Origin: Flavobacterium caeni
GTDB taxonomy: Bacteria > Bacteroidota > Bacteroidia > Flavobacteriales > Flavobacteriaceae
DNA: 64,000 nucleotides
Assembly: GCF_900101895.1 (NCBI RefSeq)
Contig: NZ_FMVF01000015.1
Span: 1 to 64,000 of the forward strand
Reading direction: 5' to 3'
Notes under the pieces: generated by a model
Database searches by the model: none
Told to the model about the DNA's origin: nothing
The model's input: only the letters and a program-made list of their open reading frames with translations
In this document: positions 25,102 to 34,156 of the stretch, piece by piece
How positions within the stretch are numbered: the stretch's first letter is position 1
How the letters are laid out: the number at the start of each line of letters is the position of its first letter
Translations under genes and position numbers: made by a program

Positions 25102-25821
25102 ATGGGAAGAGCGTTTGAATTTCGCAAAGGAAGAAAAATGAAACGTTGGGCGGCCATGGCCAAAGCGTTTACAAGAATCGGCAAGGACATCGTGATGGCG
25201 GTCAAGGAAGGCGGGCCAAGCCCCGAAGCCAATGCGCGTTTGCGTGCGGTGATGCAAAACGCCAAGGCGGCGAACATGCCCAAGGAAAACGTAGAACGTG
25301 CGATCAAAAAAGCGACCGACAAGGACACGGCCAACTACAAGGAAGTTTTGTTCGAAGGTTATGCGCCGCACGGTATCGCTTTACTGATTGAAACGGCAAC
25401 CGACAACAACAACAGAACGGTGGCCAACATCCGCAGCTATTTCAACAAATGCAATGGCACGATGGGCACGCAGGGCTCGGTGGAATTCATGTTCGACCAT
25501 ACGTGTAATTTCAGGATTCCATCGGCGGGCATCGATCCCGAGGAATTGGAATTGGAACTCATCGATTTTGGCGCCGAAGAAGTATTCGAGGACGAGGACG
25601 GCATCTTGATCTATGCGCCGTTCAACAGTTTCGGGTCGATCCAAAAGGAGCTCGAGAACCGCGGCCTCGAGATTTTGTCGTCGGGCTTTGAAAGGATTCC
25701 ACAAGTCACCAAACAACTCACGCCAGAACAGGTGGCCGATGTCGAAAAGTTACTCGAGAAGATCGAGGAAGACGACGACGTGCAGAACGTGTACCATACG
25801 ATGGAGGAATCCGGGGAATAA
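25102..25821 (+). CDS. YebC/PmpR family protein
   Basis: A 239-residue TACO1/YebC family protein. It begins MGRAFEFRKGRKMKRWAAM, where the usual AGHSKW motif is replaced by GRAFEFRKGRK, as in the Bacteroidota subgroup. Members act as DNA-binding regulators or help ribosomes through difficult sequences; both roles are reported for the family. The body (GKDIVMAVKEGGPSPEAN, NVERAIKKA) is well conserved. A lipoprotein gene starts two nucleotides after the stop. Confidence 0.9.
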   Translation: MGRAFEFRKGRKMKRWAAMAKAFTRIGKDIVMAVKEGGPSPEANARLRAVMQNAKAANMPKENVERAIKKATDKDTANYKEVLFEGYAPHGIALLIETATDNNNRTVANIRSYFNKCNGTMGTQGSVEFMFDHTCNFRIPSAGIDPEELELELIDFGAEEVFEDEDGILIYAPFNSFGSIQKELENRGLEILSSGFERIPQVTKQLTPEQVADVEKLLEKIEEDDDVQNVYHTMEESGE

Positions 25822-25822
25822 G

Positions 25823-26617
25823 ATGATACGCAAGAGTCTATTTTTCGGTCTCTTTTTTTCAGTGCTCGCAAGTTGTGGCGACGATGAAGGGCAAGCTTAT
25901 GTGCATCCGACTAAAATTATGCAAGTAAAGCAAGTTTTCAGTAATGGAAGCGTCGATGTAAAGAATTTTACGTTCAAATTCGGAAGCCTGAACGATTGCC
26001 AACGGATCACTTACGATACCAACAGTACAGATAACATCATCCAGAATTTTATCTACAACGAACAAGGCGTGCTCGAAAAGGCGTTTGCACAAAACAACCG
26101 TGTTTATTATTTCTGGCTCGAAAGCGGACTGGTCACCAAGCGAGAGGAAGCCGGATTCCCCGCAGACTTAGGTGAAGACGTGATGGCGCGTAACATTTAC
26201 ATTTACAACGCCGACAAGCAATTGACCGGAATTGATTTTTATGTGCGGCAACCGACGTCTGTAGATTTGGTGTTGCTCCAACGGTATGTTTACGAGTACG
26301 ACGGGCACGGCAATATCGTCAAATTGAATTACATCAATCCCGGCAGTCCGCAAAATAACTCGTACACGTTGTATACGCATGACGACAAGGTCAATCCGTA
26401 CCACAATTTTGAACCCAAAGTAAATATCTCAGCATACAATCCATACAACAAGAATAATATTCTGACGCAAAAGACTTATCGTGCCAGCGATCCGTCGACA
26501 GTATTGAATGAGATCACCTACAGCTATCAGTATGACGAAGGTGGCTATCCGACCTATTCGCTCACCACAAGTAGTGGCAGTTCGCCATTGCAAACGTATT
26601 TCACGTATCAGCACTAG
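25823..26617 (+). CDS. Hypothetical lipoprotein
   Basis: A 264-residue protein with a lipoprotein signal (MIRKSLFFGLFFSVLASCGDD) and a lipobox ending at Cys18. The rest contains YDYN-, YEYD- and YSYQYDEGGYP-like repeats, resembling the beta-rich lipoproteins (DUF4595/RHS-like strands) common in Bacteroidota. No function can be given. ATG 25823 follows the yebC stop directly, so the two genes are likely co-transcribed. A terminator follows. Confidence 0.75.
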   Translation: MIRKSLFFGLFFSVLASCGDDEGQAYVHPTKIMQVKQVFSNGSVDVKNFTFKFGSLNDCQRITYDTNSTDNIIQNFIYNEQGVLEKAFAQNNRVYYFWLESGLVTKREEAGFPADLGEDVMARNIYIYNADKQLTGIDFYVRQPTSVDLVLLQRYVYEYDGHGNIVKLNYINPGSPQNNSYTLYTHDDKVNPYHNFEPKVNISAYNPYNKNNILTQKTYRASDPSTVLNEITYSYQYDEGGYPTYSLTTSSGSSPLQTYFTYQH

Positions 26618-26631
26618 TTGAAAATAAAAAA

Positions 26632-26657
26632 ACTCCGAAAGATTTATTCGGAGTTTT
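26632..26657. terminator. Terminator after the lipoprotein gene
   Basis: ACTCCGAA-agattta-TTCGGAGT followed by TTTTAT and preceded by an A-run, so it can serve both the plus-strand lipoprotein gene and the convergent cysteine synthase family gene. Confidence 0.8.
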
Positions 26658-26680
26658 TATATCTATAAAACGAAGTGTGT

Positions 26681-27721
26681 CTATTTAATGAATTCGATCT
26701 TCTGCGCTTCCTCGACATTCACGCTGTCAAAGAAACCTTGCTCGTTCATCCATTCGTCGCTGAATACCTTGCTCATGTAGCGTGAGCCGTGGTCAGGGAA
26801 AATCATGACGACGTTGCTGTTGGCGTCGAACTCACCTTCTTCGGCGTATTGCTTGATGGCCTGCATCACCGCGCCTGAAGTATAGCCGACGAACAAACCT
26901 TCTTTCTTGGCGACCTCGCGGGTGGCGTGCGCGCTTTCCTCGTCGGTGACCTTGATGAATTTGTCGATCAGGTCGAAATCGGTAGCCGATGGAATCAGGT
27001 TCTTCCCGAGTCCTTCGATACGGTACGGGTAGATTTCCTTGTTGTCGAACTCCTTGGTTTCGTGGTATTTCTTGAGCACCGATCCGAAGGCATCTACGCC
27101 CAGGACACGGATGTTCGGGTTTTTCTCTTTCAAGTATTTGGCCGCACCCGAAATAGTACCGCCTGTTCCGCTACAAGCCACCAAATGCGTAATCTGTCCG
27201 CCGGTTTGCTCCCAAATCTCGGGGCCGGTCGTTTTGTAATGCGCATCGATGTTGAGCTGGTTGAAGTATTGGTTGATGTAGACCGATCCTTTGATTTCTT
27301 CGTGCAAACGCTTGGCCACGTTGTAGTACGAACGGTCGTCGTCGGCAGAAACGTGCGCCGGGCAAACATACACCTTGGCGCCCATGCTGCGCAGCATGTC
27401 TATTTTGTCTCTCGAAGATTTGGAACTCACCGCAAGGATGCAACTGTATCCTTTGATGATGCTCACCATGGCCAGGCTGAATCCTGTGTTGCCAGAAGTG
27501 GTTTCGATGATGGTATCCCCCGGGGTAAGAATGCCTCTGCGTTCGGCTTCTTCTATGATATAAAGCGCAATCCTGTCTTTGGTGGAATGTCCGGGATTGA
27601 AAGCTTCTACCTTTGCGTAGAAATTGCCCTCTAAATTTTCGGTTACCTTGTTGAGTTTGATCAGCGGGGTATTACCTATTAATTCCAAGACACTATTGTA
27701 GGCCTTTATCTTTTCTTTCAT
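26681..27721 (-). CDS. PLP-dependent cysteine synthase family protein
   Basis: A 346-residue fold-type II PLP enzyme. The Schiff-base lysine is Lys48 in [11 protein letters not shown], the substrate loop is [11 protein letters not shown], and the phosphate loop is [11 protein letters not shown]. These fit O-acetylserine sulfhydrylase or cystathionine beta-synthase; no CBS domain follows. The upstream ATG at 27739 adds six residues. It stands alone, with no sulfur-assimilation genes nearby, so the exact substrate is open. Confidence 0.85.
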   Translation of the reverse strand: MKEKIKAYNSVLELIGNTPLIKLNKVTENLEGNFYAKVEAFNPGHSTKDRIALYIIEEAERRGILTPGDTIIETTSGNTGFSLAMVSIIKGYSCILAVSSKSSRDKIDMLRSMGAKVYVCPAHVSADDDRSYYNVAKRLHEEIKGSVYINQYFNQLNIDAHYKTTGPEIWEQTGGQITHLVACSGTGGTISGAAKYLKEKNPNIRVLGVDAFGSVLKKYHETKEFDNKEIYPYRIEGLGKNLIPSATDFDLIDKFIKVTDEESAHATREVAKKEGLFVGYTSGAVMQAIKQYAEEGEFDANSNVVMIFPDHGSRYMSKVFSDEWMNEQGFFDSVNVEEAQKIEFIK

Positions 27722-27798
27722 AAAAAATTGGTTAATCAAGGTGGCATTCCGGTTTTAACGGACCTCAAATCCTTGCAAATTTAACAAAAAAAAACTAA

Positions 27799-29931
27799 CT
27801 AGGTTTTAATTTTTTCCAAATCTAGTAAAAAACTGAACTCCTTGGCGACTTCCTTTAGCGCTTCGAAACGCCCCGAAGCCCCGCCATGTCCGGCTTTCAT
27901 ATTGGTATCTAAAAACAATAAATTTTTATCGGTCTTGTTTTCGCGCAACTTGGCCACCCATTTGGCGGGCTCCCAATATTGCACCTGCGAGTCGTGTAAC
28001 CCCGTAGACACATAAAGGTTCGGATAGTCCTTTTTGGCCACGTTGTCATAAGGCGAATACGACTTCATGTAGTCGTAGTATTTTTTGTCGTTCGGGTTGC
28101 CCCATTCGTCGTACTCTCCCGTCGTGAGCGGGATGCTGTCGTCGAGCATGGTCGTGACCACGTCTACAAATGGTACCTGCGCGATCACGCCGCGGTACAA
28201 TTCGGGTGCCATGTTGATCACTGCCCCCATGAGCAAACCGCCGGCCGAGCCGCCCTCGGCATACAAATGTTGTGGCGACGTATAGTTTTGCGCGATCACA
28301 TACTTAGAGCAATCGACAAAATCGGTGAACGTGTTTTTCTTTTTAAGCAGCTTGCCATCCTCATACCATTTACGTCCCAACTCCTCGCCGCCCCTGATGT
28401 GCGCAATCGCAAAAATAAATCCGCGGTCGAGCAACGTGAGCCGTGCCGACGAAAAATACGGATCCATCGATGCGCCGTACGAACCATACGCATACAGCAG
28501 CAACGGGTTCTTGCCGTCCTTCGATATCCCTTTGCGGTATACCATCGAAATCGGGATCTTGGTTCCATCGGCCGCCGTGGCCCAAACCCGTTCCTCGGTA
28601 TAGTTGTTTTTGTCGAACTTCCCGCCAAGCACCTGCTGTTCTTTCTTGACATCCTTGGTCTTGGCCTTCATATCAAAATCGATGACAGACGGCGGTGTGG
28701 CCAGCGATTGGTAGCTGTACCGCAACACATCGGTATCGAAATCTACATTGGATGTCGTATAGGCGGTATAGGTCTCGCTGTCGAACGGCAGATAATAATC
28801 GCCCGAACCGCTCCACGGCTTGATCAGGATTTTGTTGAGTCCGTTCGAGCGCTCCTCGACCACGAGGAAATTCTTGAAGATTTCGATGTCCTCGAGTAAA
28901 ACGTCTTTGCGGTGCGGAATCAAATCGACCCAATTTTCCTTTGAAGTCGCCAATTCGGGCGTTTTCATGAGCTTGAAATTGGTCGCCTTGTCCTTGTTGG
29001 TCACAATGTAAAAATGGTCGCCGTAATGCGCCATGTGGTATTCGAGCCCGCGCGTACGCTTTTGAAACACCTTGAATTCGCCCTCAGGCTTATCGGCAGG
29101 TAGGATCCGGAACTCGGTGGTCATCGTGCTCGAACAACCGATCACGATGTACTTTTTTGATTTTTCCTTGCTGATCGACACATCGAACGTATCGTCTTGT
29201 TCGTCATACACCAGCGGGTCTTGGGTCACGTCGTCGCCCATCTTATGCCGATAGACCTTGTCCGGACGCAGTGTCACCTTGTCCTTGCGCGTGTAAAATA
29301 TCGTACGGTTGTCGTTGGCCCAAACCGATCCGCCGGTCACATTGTCGATCTGGTCGGGCAAAATCTCGCCCGTTTGCAAATCCTTGATACGGATGGTGTA
29401 AATGCGGCGGCCAACGGTATCAACACCAAAGGTGGCAAAACGGTTGTCGGGGCTGATGCCCAACCCGCCGAGTTGAAAATAACTGTGTCCTTGGGCCAGT
29501 TCGTTGCAGTCGAACAAAATTTCCTCGGGCGCCGACAAACTGCCCTTTTTGCGCGCATGGATCGGGTAATCCTTACCCTTTTCGAAACGCGTGATATAGT
29601 AGTAGCCGTTGTACAGGTACGGCACCGACTCGTCGTCTTCTTTGATGCGCGCCTTCATCTCTTCGAACAAATCGGCTTGGAACGTTTTGGTGTGCGCGGT
29701 CATCGCCTCGTAATAGTCGTTTTCCCGGTTCAGGTAATCGATCACTTCGGGGTTGTCGCGGTCGTTGAGCCAAAAATAATCGTCGGTGCGACGATCGCCA
29801 TGTTTTTCAAGAACGACGGGCTTTTTGGCCGCCGTCGGAGGGGTTGTAGTAGGCATCGAATGGGTTTTGCTTTGCGGATACGATACAGCAAACATCAGGC
29901 AGTGCAAGCCCAGCAACATGACATTTTTCAT
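27799..29931 (-). CDS. S9 family oligopeptidase (oligopeptidase B/prolyl oligopeptidase type)
   Basis: A 710-residue serine peptidase with an N-terminal seven-blade beta-propeller and a C-terminal alpha/beta hydrolase. The nucleophile is in GGSAGGLLMGAV and the histidine in KAGHGGASGRFE. The N-terminal DDYFWLNDRDNPEVIDYL is characteristic of oligopeptidase B relatives, which cut short peptides after basic residues. The first 20 residues are hydrophobic and could be a signal peptide, so a periplasmic site is possible. No neighbours suggest a pathway. Confidence 0.92.
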   Translation of the reverse strand: MKNVMLLGLHCLMFAVSYPQSKTHSMPTTTPPTAAKKPVVLEKHGDRRTDDYFWLNDRDNPEVIDYLNRENDYYEAMTAHTKTFQADLFEEMKARIKEDDESVPYLYNGYYYITRFEKGKDYPIHARKKGSLSAPEEILFDCNELAQGHSYFQLGGLGISPDNRFATFGVDTVGRRIYTIRIKDLQTGEILPDQIDNVTGGSVWANDNRTIFYTRKDKVTLRPDKVYRHKMGDDVTQDPLVYDEQDDTFDVSISKEKSKKYIVIGCSSTMTTEFRILPADKPEGEFKVFQKRTRGLEYHMAHYGDHFYIVTNKDKATNFKLMKTPELATSKENWVDLIPHRKDVLLEDIEIFKNFLVVEERSNGLNKILIKPWSGSGDYYLPFDSETYTAYTTSNVDFDTDVLRYSYQSLATPPSVIDFDMKAKTKDVKKEQQVLGGKFDKNNYTEERVWATAADGTKIPISMVYRKGISKDGKNPLLLYAYGSYGASMDPYFSSARLTLLDRGFIFAIAHIRGGEELGRKWYEDGKLLKKKNTFTDFVDCSKYVIAQNYTSPQHLYAEGGSAGGLLMGAVINMAPELYRGVIAQVPFVDVVTTMLDDSIPLTTGEYDEWGNPNDKKYYDYMKSYSPYDNVAKKDYPNLYVSTGLHDSQVQYWEPAKWVAKLRENKTDKNLLFLDTNMKAGHGGASGRFEALKEVAKEFSFLLDLEKIKT

Positions 29932-30001
29932 TGGTATGTTTGTTGAATATCACCTCGCAATTTAGTAATTTCGGCCTGTAAACACCATAAAAATTATCAA
30001 C

Positions 30002-30316
30002 ATGTTTGGAGACCTCATGGGCATGATGGGCAAGTTACAGGAAGCCCAGAAAAAAGTAGAAGAAACCAAAAAAAGACTCGACACCGTACTGGTCGACCAA
30101 CAGAGCAACGACGGCCTACTCAAGGTGACGATGACCGCCAACCGCCAGCTTAAATCGATTGCGATAGACGATGCGTTGCTCGAAGACAAAGAACAACTCG
30201 AAGATTACCTGCTCTTAGTTATGAACAATGCCATTTCGCGCGCCACGGCCATCAACGAGGCCGAATTGGCTGCGGCGGCCAAGGACGGGTTGCCGAATAT
30301 TCCGGGGATGTTTTGA
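30002..30316 (+). CDS. YbaB/EbfC family nucleoid-associated protein
   Basis: A 104-residue protein beginning [20 protein letters not shown], with the helical MGKLQEAQ pattern of the YbaB/EbfC family. These small dimers bind DNA. In many bacteria the gene pairs with dnaX and recR, but here it stands alone between an S9 peptidase (divergent) and threonine aldolase (convergent). The stop codon is directly followed by a word array. Confidence 0.9.
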   Translation: MFGDLMGMMGKLQEAQKKVEETKKRLDTVLVDQQSNDGLLKVTMTANRQLKSIAIDDALLEDKEQLEDYLLLVMNNAISRATAINEAELAAAAKDGLPNIPGMF

Positions 30317-30318
30317 TA

Positions 30319-30428
30319 GTCGTAAAGTCATAAAGTCGTAAAGTCTTAAACGCAATCGTCGCCGGAAGCAAGCCTTTATGACTTTACGACTTTACGACTT
30401 TATGACTTTACTACTTTATGACTTTCGA
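30319..30428. repeat. GTCGTAAA/TTTACGAC inverted word array
   Basis: The left arm has four 8-nt units (GTCGTAAA GTCATAAA GTCGTAAA GTCTTAAA). The right arm has seven complementary 8-nt units (TTTATGAC TTTACGAC and so on, 30373-30428). An 18-nt spacer separates them. The array runs from 3 nt after the YbaB stop codon to the base before the threonine aldolase stop codon. It could form a very long hairpin. Confidence 0.75.
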
Positions 30429-31454
30429 CTAAAAACCCAACTTCTCCAACGCCTCCAACACATACGAATGCATCACCTCCTTATAATCAAGGTGCGTCAC
30501 GATGCGCAGTTTGCCCTGCCCCATCGAACTGATAAAGATGCTTTTTTCCTTGAGTTTGGCGATGATTTCGTTTTCGTTCCGGTCGGGTTTGACCGAAAAA
30601 ATCAGGATGTTGGTCTCGACAGGCTCTACACCCGAAACCCAGTCGCATTTTTGCAACGCAACGGCCAATTCCTTGGCGCGCCGGTGGTCTTCGGCGAGTC
30701 GGGTGATGTTGTTCTCGAGCGCATAGATCCCGGCCGCGGCCAGATAACCCACCTGACGCATACCGCCGCCGAGCAGTTTCCTGACCCGTAACGCCTTGTG
30801 TATCGTTGTCTTGTCCGACAGCAAAACAGAACCAATCGGCGCGCCTAACCCCTTCGACAAACAAACCGAAACCGTGTCGAACAGCTTCCCAAATTCGCTC
30901 GGATGCTGCCCTTTGGCCACCATCGCGTTCCAGATACGTGCGCCGTCGAGGTGAAACTTGAGCCCATGTGCGTCGCAAACCGCCTTGATCTTTTTGAGTT
31001 CGTCGATCTCGTAACACGCGCCTCCGCCTTTGTTGGTCGTATTTTCGACACATACCAACGACGTGAGTGGCGCATGGTAAAACTCAGGATCGTTGATCGC
31101 GCCGCGTACCTGATCGGCGGTGATCATGCCGCGGTTTCCATCGAGCAAATGGCACGAAACCCCGCTGTTGAACGCCACGCCGCCGGCTTCATAATTGAAC
31201 ACGTGCGCGTATTTGTCGGCAATGAGTTGCTCGCCGGGTTGCGTGAGCAGCTTGATGGCCGCCTGGTTGGCCATGGTTCCCGACGGGAAAAACAATGCGG
31301 CCTCCATCCCAAAAAAATGAGCCAGCCGCGCCTCTAGCTCGTTGACCGTCGGGTCTTGTTTGTACACGTCGTCGCCCACCTTGGCCTTGAACATGAATTG
31401 CAGCATCTCGTTCGAGGGCTTGGTTACGGTGTCGCTGACTAAATTTATTTCCAT
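30429..31454 (-). CDS. ltaE: Low-specificity L-threonine aldolase
   Basis: A 341-residue PLP enzyme cleaving threonine or allo-threonine to glycine and acetaldehyde. The start MEINLVSDTVTKPS is typical. HLDGARIWNA and the lysine in VCLSKGLGAPIG (PLP Schiff base) are conserved. The upstream in-frame ATG at 31544 would read through the Flavo-1-like repeat and is rejected. It converges on YbaB. It is a plausible consumer of the threonine made by thrABC, but the genes are unlinked. Confidence 0.92.
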   Translation of the reverse strand: MEINLVSDTVTKPSNEMLQFMFKAKVGDDVYKQDPTVNELEARLAHFFGMEAALFFPSGTMANQAAIKLLTQPGEQLIADKYAHVFNYEAGGVAFNSGVSCHLLDGNRGMITADQVRGAINDPEFYHAPLTSLVCVENTTNKGGGACYEIDELKKIKAVCDAHGLKFHLDGARIWNAMVAKGQHPSEFGKLFDTVSVCLSKGLGAPIGSVLLSDKTTIHKALRVRKLLGGGMRQVGYLAAAGIYALENNITRLAEDHRRAKELAVALQKCDWVSGVEPVETNILIFSVKPDRNENEIIAKLKEKSIFISSMGQGKLRIVTHLDYKEVMHSYVLEALEKLGF

Positions 31455-31490
31455 AATCGCAAAAGGATGTCTATTTTTGTGTGATTTTTT

Positions 31491-31587
31491 AGGAGCTATT
31501 TCCCGCTTTCCGCTTGCTGCAAATGCGAAGCATTCACCGAACACCTATAAAAAATAAAAGTTCAGTGAGGTAATCGGGGCTAGGGCT
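31491..31587 (+). repeat. Flavo-1-like element
   Basis: It starts AGGAGCTATTTCCCGCTTTC and ends ATCGGGGCTAGGGC, matching the shared end boxes. It lies in the divergent gap between ltaE and prfB and is followed 10 nt later by a palindromic CGACGTT/CGAATGTC array. Confidence 0.6.
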
Positions 31588-31596
31588 TCCCAAGTA

Positions 31597-31684
31597 CTTC
31601 GACGTTCGGCGTTCGTTAATCGACATTCAAGGTTCAAAAAACTTAAAATGTCGAATGTCGACTAACAAATATTGAATGTCGAAG
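31597..31684. repeat. Palindromic CGACATT-type array
   Basis: The left arm begins CTTCGACGTTCGGCGTTCG, and its complement ends ATTGAATGTCGAAG. The arms are about 35 nt long with a short A/T loop. The array ends 41 nt before the prfB start codon. Words are shared with 23621-23687 and 46676-46745. Confidence 0.65.
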
Positions 31685-31725
31685 TAAAAAACACAACCAC
31701 ATTCCCGCAAAATTATAAACTATTT

Positions 31726-32820
31726 ATGACAAATACCGAACAAATCAAAGGTATTACAGAACGTTTGGGGGCGCTCAAAAAGTATCTCGACATCGACGCC
31801 AAGCTCATCGAGATCGCCAACGAAGAAGAGAAGACCTTTGCACCAGACTTTTGGAACAACGCCAAGGAAGCCGAACTCATCGTCAAAAACCTGCGCGCCA
31901 AGAAAAGTTGGGTCGAAGATTACAACAAAGCCATCGAACTCGCCGACGAACTCCAGATCACCTACGAGTTCTTTAAGGAAGGCGAACTCACCGAGGCCGA
32001 ACTCGACGAACAATTCGACAAGACCAACACCCATATCGAAAACATCGAATTCAAGAACATGCTTTCTGACGAGGGCGACAGCTTGAGTGCGGTGCTCCAA
32101 ATCACGGCCGGCGCCGGCGGAACAGAAAGTTGCGACTGGGCATCGATGCTCATGCGTATGTATTTGATGTGGGCCGAGAGCCACGGCTACAAAGTCAAGG
32201 AGCTCAACTTCCAGGAAGGCGACGTCGCGGGCATCAAAACCGTGACGCTCGAGATCGAAGGCGATTTTGCATTCGGCTGGCTCAAGGGCGAAAACGGCGT
32301 GCACCGTTTGGTGCGCATCTCACCGTTCGACAGCAACGCCAAACGCCATACTTCTTTCGTATCGGTCTATGTGTATCCGCTGGTAGACGATACCATCGAA
32401 ATCGAAATCAACCCGGCCGACATCGAAATCACGACCGCGCGTTCTTCGGGCGCCGGCGGACAAAACGTCAACAAGGTAGAAACCAAAGTGCAGCTCGTGC
32501 ACAAACCCACGGGCATCCAAATCCAATGTTCCGAGACGCGTTCGCAGCACGACAACCGCCAGCGCGCCATGCAAATGCTCAAGTCGCAGTTGTACGAAAT
32601 CGAACTCAAGAAACGCCTCGAACAACGCGCCGACATCGAAGCCAGCAAGATGAAAATCGAATGGGGCTCGCAAATCCGCAATTACGTGATGCAGCCGTAC
32701 AAACTTGTCAAAGACGTGCGCACCGCTTACGAAACCAGTAACGTGGATGCGGTCATGGATGGCGAAATCGACGAATTTTTGAAGGCGTATTTGATGATGA
32801 TGGGACAAAGCGAAGATTAA
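31726..32820 (+). CDS. prfB: Peptide chain release factor 2
   Basis: A 364-residue RF2 that recognises UGA and UAA stop codons. The anticodon-like tripeptide Ser-Pro-Phe ([10 protein letters not shown]) identifies RF2 rather than RF1. The peptidyl-transfer motif is [11 protein letters not shown] (GGQ). ATG 31726 ([10 protein letters not shown]) is preferred, since upstream frame lies in repeat DNA. The region that carries the programmed +1 frameshift in many bacteria reads TAT CTC GAC ATC GAC in one frame, with no in-frame TGA, so RF2 autoregulation by frameshifting is absent. Confidence 0.95.
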   Translation: MTNTEQIKGITERLGALKKYLDIDAKLIEIANEEEKTFAPDFWNNAKEAELIVKNLRAKKSWVEDYNKAIELADELQITYEFFKEGELTEAELDEQFDKTNTHIENIEFKNMLSDEGDSLSAVLQITAGAGGTESCDWASMLMRMYLMWAESHGYKVKELNFQEGDVAGIKTVTLEIEGDFAFGWLKGENGVHRLVRISPFDSNAKRHTSFVSVYVYPLVDDTIEIEINPADIEITTARSSGAGGQNVNKVETKVQLVHKPTGIQIQCSETRSQHDNRQRAMQMLKSQLYEIELKKRLEQRADIEASKMKIEWGSQIRNYVMQPYKLVKDVRTAYETSNVDAVMDGEIDEFLKAYLMMMGQSED

Positions 32821-32828
32821 TCTTCGTA

Positions 32829-32900
32829 AATTCTAAAATCCAAATTCCAAATTCTAATGCTTCTTAGAACGTTTGGAATTTGGAATTTGGAATTTGATTT
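32829..32900. repeat. CCAAATT/TTTGGAA inverted word array
   Basis: The left arm has CCAAATT-type 7-nt units (32836-32854) and the right arm has three TTTGGAA units (32872-32895), separated by about 17 nt. It starts 9 nt after the prfB stop codon and can form a hairpin ending in T-rich DNA, so a terminator role is possible. Confidence 0.65.
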
Positions 32901-32927
32901 TTCCTCTTTCATCTACCCATCGAAAGG

Positions 32928-32957
32928 TTGCCCAACCGATGCGATTGTTTATCTTTG
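32928..32957 (+). promoter_or_regulatory. Promoter of the MliC-like lipoprotein operon
   Basis: TTG (32928-32930), a 19-nt spacer and TATCTTTG (32950-32957) fit the Bacteroidota consensus. The ATG at 32971 is 14 nt after the box, so the 5' leader is very short. Confidence 0.65.
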
Positions 32958-32970
32958 AAAGAAAACAACC

Positions 32971-33327
32971 ATGTCGAGACCCATTTTGTCATTCATCGTT
33001 TTACTGATGTTGGGCTGTCAGCAATCCAAAACCGAAACGCCGGCGGATGTCGTCGAAAAAACCGTCGCCAATCCGGTTGCCGCGGTCAAACGACCAAGAC
33101 CCGTGATCGATACTTTTATAGTGGGCGACAACCGCGACACGTTGTTCATGCAATTCGACACCGTCAAAAAATCGGCCGTATTCCGCTACAAAGGCGAACC
33201 CATCCTGTTGCAATCCCAACCCACGGGCTCTGGCATCAAGTACTCCAATGCCGATTTCGAGTACAACGAATGGCACGGCGAATCGACACTTAAAAAGAAC
33301 GGCAACGTCATTTTCTCGAACAAATGA
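32971..33327 (+). CDS. MliC-like lipoprotein (putative lysozyme inhibitor)
   Basis: A 118-residue lipoprotein with signal MSRPILSFIVLLMLGCQQS and lipobox Cys16. The second half has the pattern of membrane-bound C-type lysozyme inhibitors: strands VFRYKGEPILLQSQ, then TGSGIKYSNADFEY and EWHGESTLKKNG, comparable to the GAxY-xxx-W-xx-G-xEA region of MliC. The MliC assignment is by pattern only. Its stop overlaps the start of the following gene by four bases (ATGA). Confidence 0.6.
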   Translation: MSRPILSFIVLLMLGCQQSKTETPADVVEKTVANPVAAVKRPRPVIDTFIVGDNRDTLFMQFDTVKKSAVFRYKGEPILLQSQPTGSGIKYSNADFEYNEWHGESTLKKNGNVIFSNK

Positions 33328-34151
33328 AAAAATTAGTTTTCCTGATGCTTGTCACGGTAGGCGTTTCGGCGCAAAACCTCAAGGTGATGAGCTACAACAT
33401 CCGCGTCGATTTTGGCGGCGACGGCGAAAACAACTGGGAATTCAGACGCGATTTACTGGCCGGCCAACTGGCGTTTTACGATCCGGATTTCATCGGGACG
33501 CAGGAAGGCAAAAAACACCAGCTTGATTACATCGACCAATCGCTGGCAAACCATGGCTACATTGGGATCAGCCGCGACAATTCTAAAACCGAAGGTGAGT
33601 TCAGCGCGATTTTTTACAACACCAAAAAGTTCAAATTGGTCGAACAACAAACATTTTGGTTGTCGGAAATACCCGAAGTAAAATCAAAGGGTTGGGACGC
33701 CGCCTACGAAAGGATTTGTACCTATGGCTTGTTCGAAGATTTGCATACAAAGAAACAATTTTACGTGTTCAACACGCACCTCGACCATGTTGGGGAGTTG
33801 GCGCGAACGAAAAGTGCACAACTCATCGTCGACAAAATCAAATCGGTCAATACGAAAAATTTGCCGGTAATCTTTACGGGCGATTTCAACAGCAACCCGA
33901 CGAGCAGCGCCTACCAAACCATCGTGGGTCACTTGAACGATTCGAAAATGGTGAGCAAACAGATGCCGTTCGGACCATCGGGTACGTTCAACGGATTCAA
34001 GTTCCACGAACCCGTGACGCAACTGATCGACTACATTTTCATCAGCAAGGAAGCCATCGTCTTGAAACATGCAGTAATGAGCGATTCGAAGGATTGTAGG
34101 TATCCGTCGGATCATTTGGCGGTGTATGCCGAAGTTATCCTTAACCAATGA
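33324..34151 (+). CDS. Secreted endonuclease/exonuclease/phosphatase family protein
   Basis: A 275-residue protein with a signal peptide (MKKLVFLMLVTVGVSAQ) and the EEP fold. Metal and catalytic motifs are MSYNIRVD, GTQEGKKHQL (Glu), FNTHLDHVG, FTGDFNSNP (Asp/Asn) and PSDHLAV (His at the C-terminus). The substrate could be nucleic acid, sugar phosphate or lipid phosphate. It overlaps the MliC-like gene by 4 nt, so the pair is coupled. A dispersed element begins 5 nt after its stop codon. Confidence 0.88.
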   Translation: MKKLVFLMLVTVGVSAQNLKVMSYNIRVDFGGDGENNWEFRRDLLAGQLAFYDPDFIGTQEGKKHQLDYIDQSLANHGYIGISRDNSKTEGEFSAIFYNTKKFKLVEQQTFWLSEIPEVKSKGWDAAYERICTYGLFEDLHTKKQFYVFNTHLDHVGELARTKSAQLIVDKIKSVNTKNLPVIFTGDFNSNPTSSAYQTIVGHLNDSKMVSKQMPFGPSGTFNGFKFHEPVTQLIDYIFISKEAIVLKHAVMSDSKDCRYPSDHLAVYAEVILNQ

Positions 34152-34156
34152 TGAAA

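Noticed and set aside
31455..31544. 30-residue extension of threonine aldolase
   Set aside because: It would translate a Flavo-1-like repeat; the family start MEINLVSDTVTKP is at 31454.
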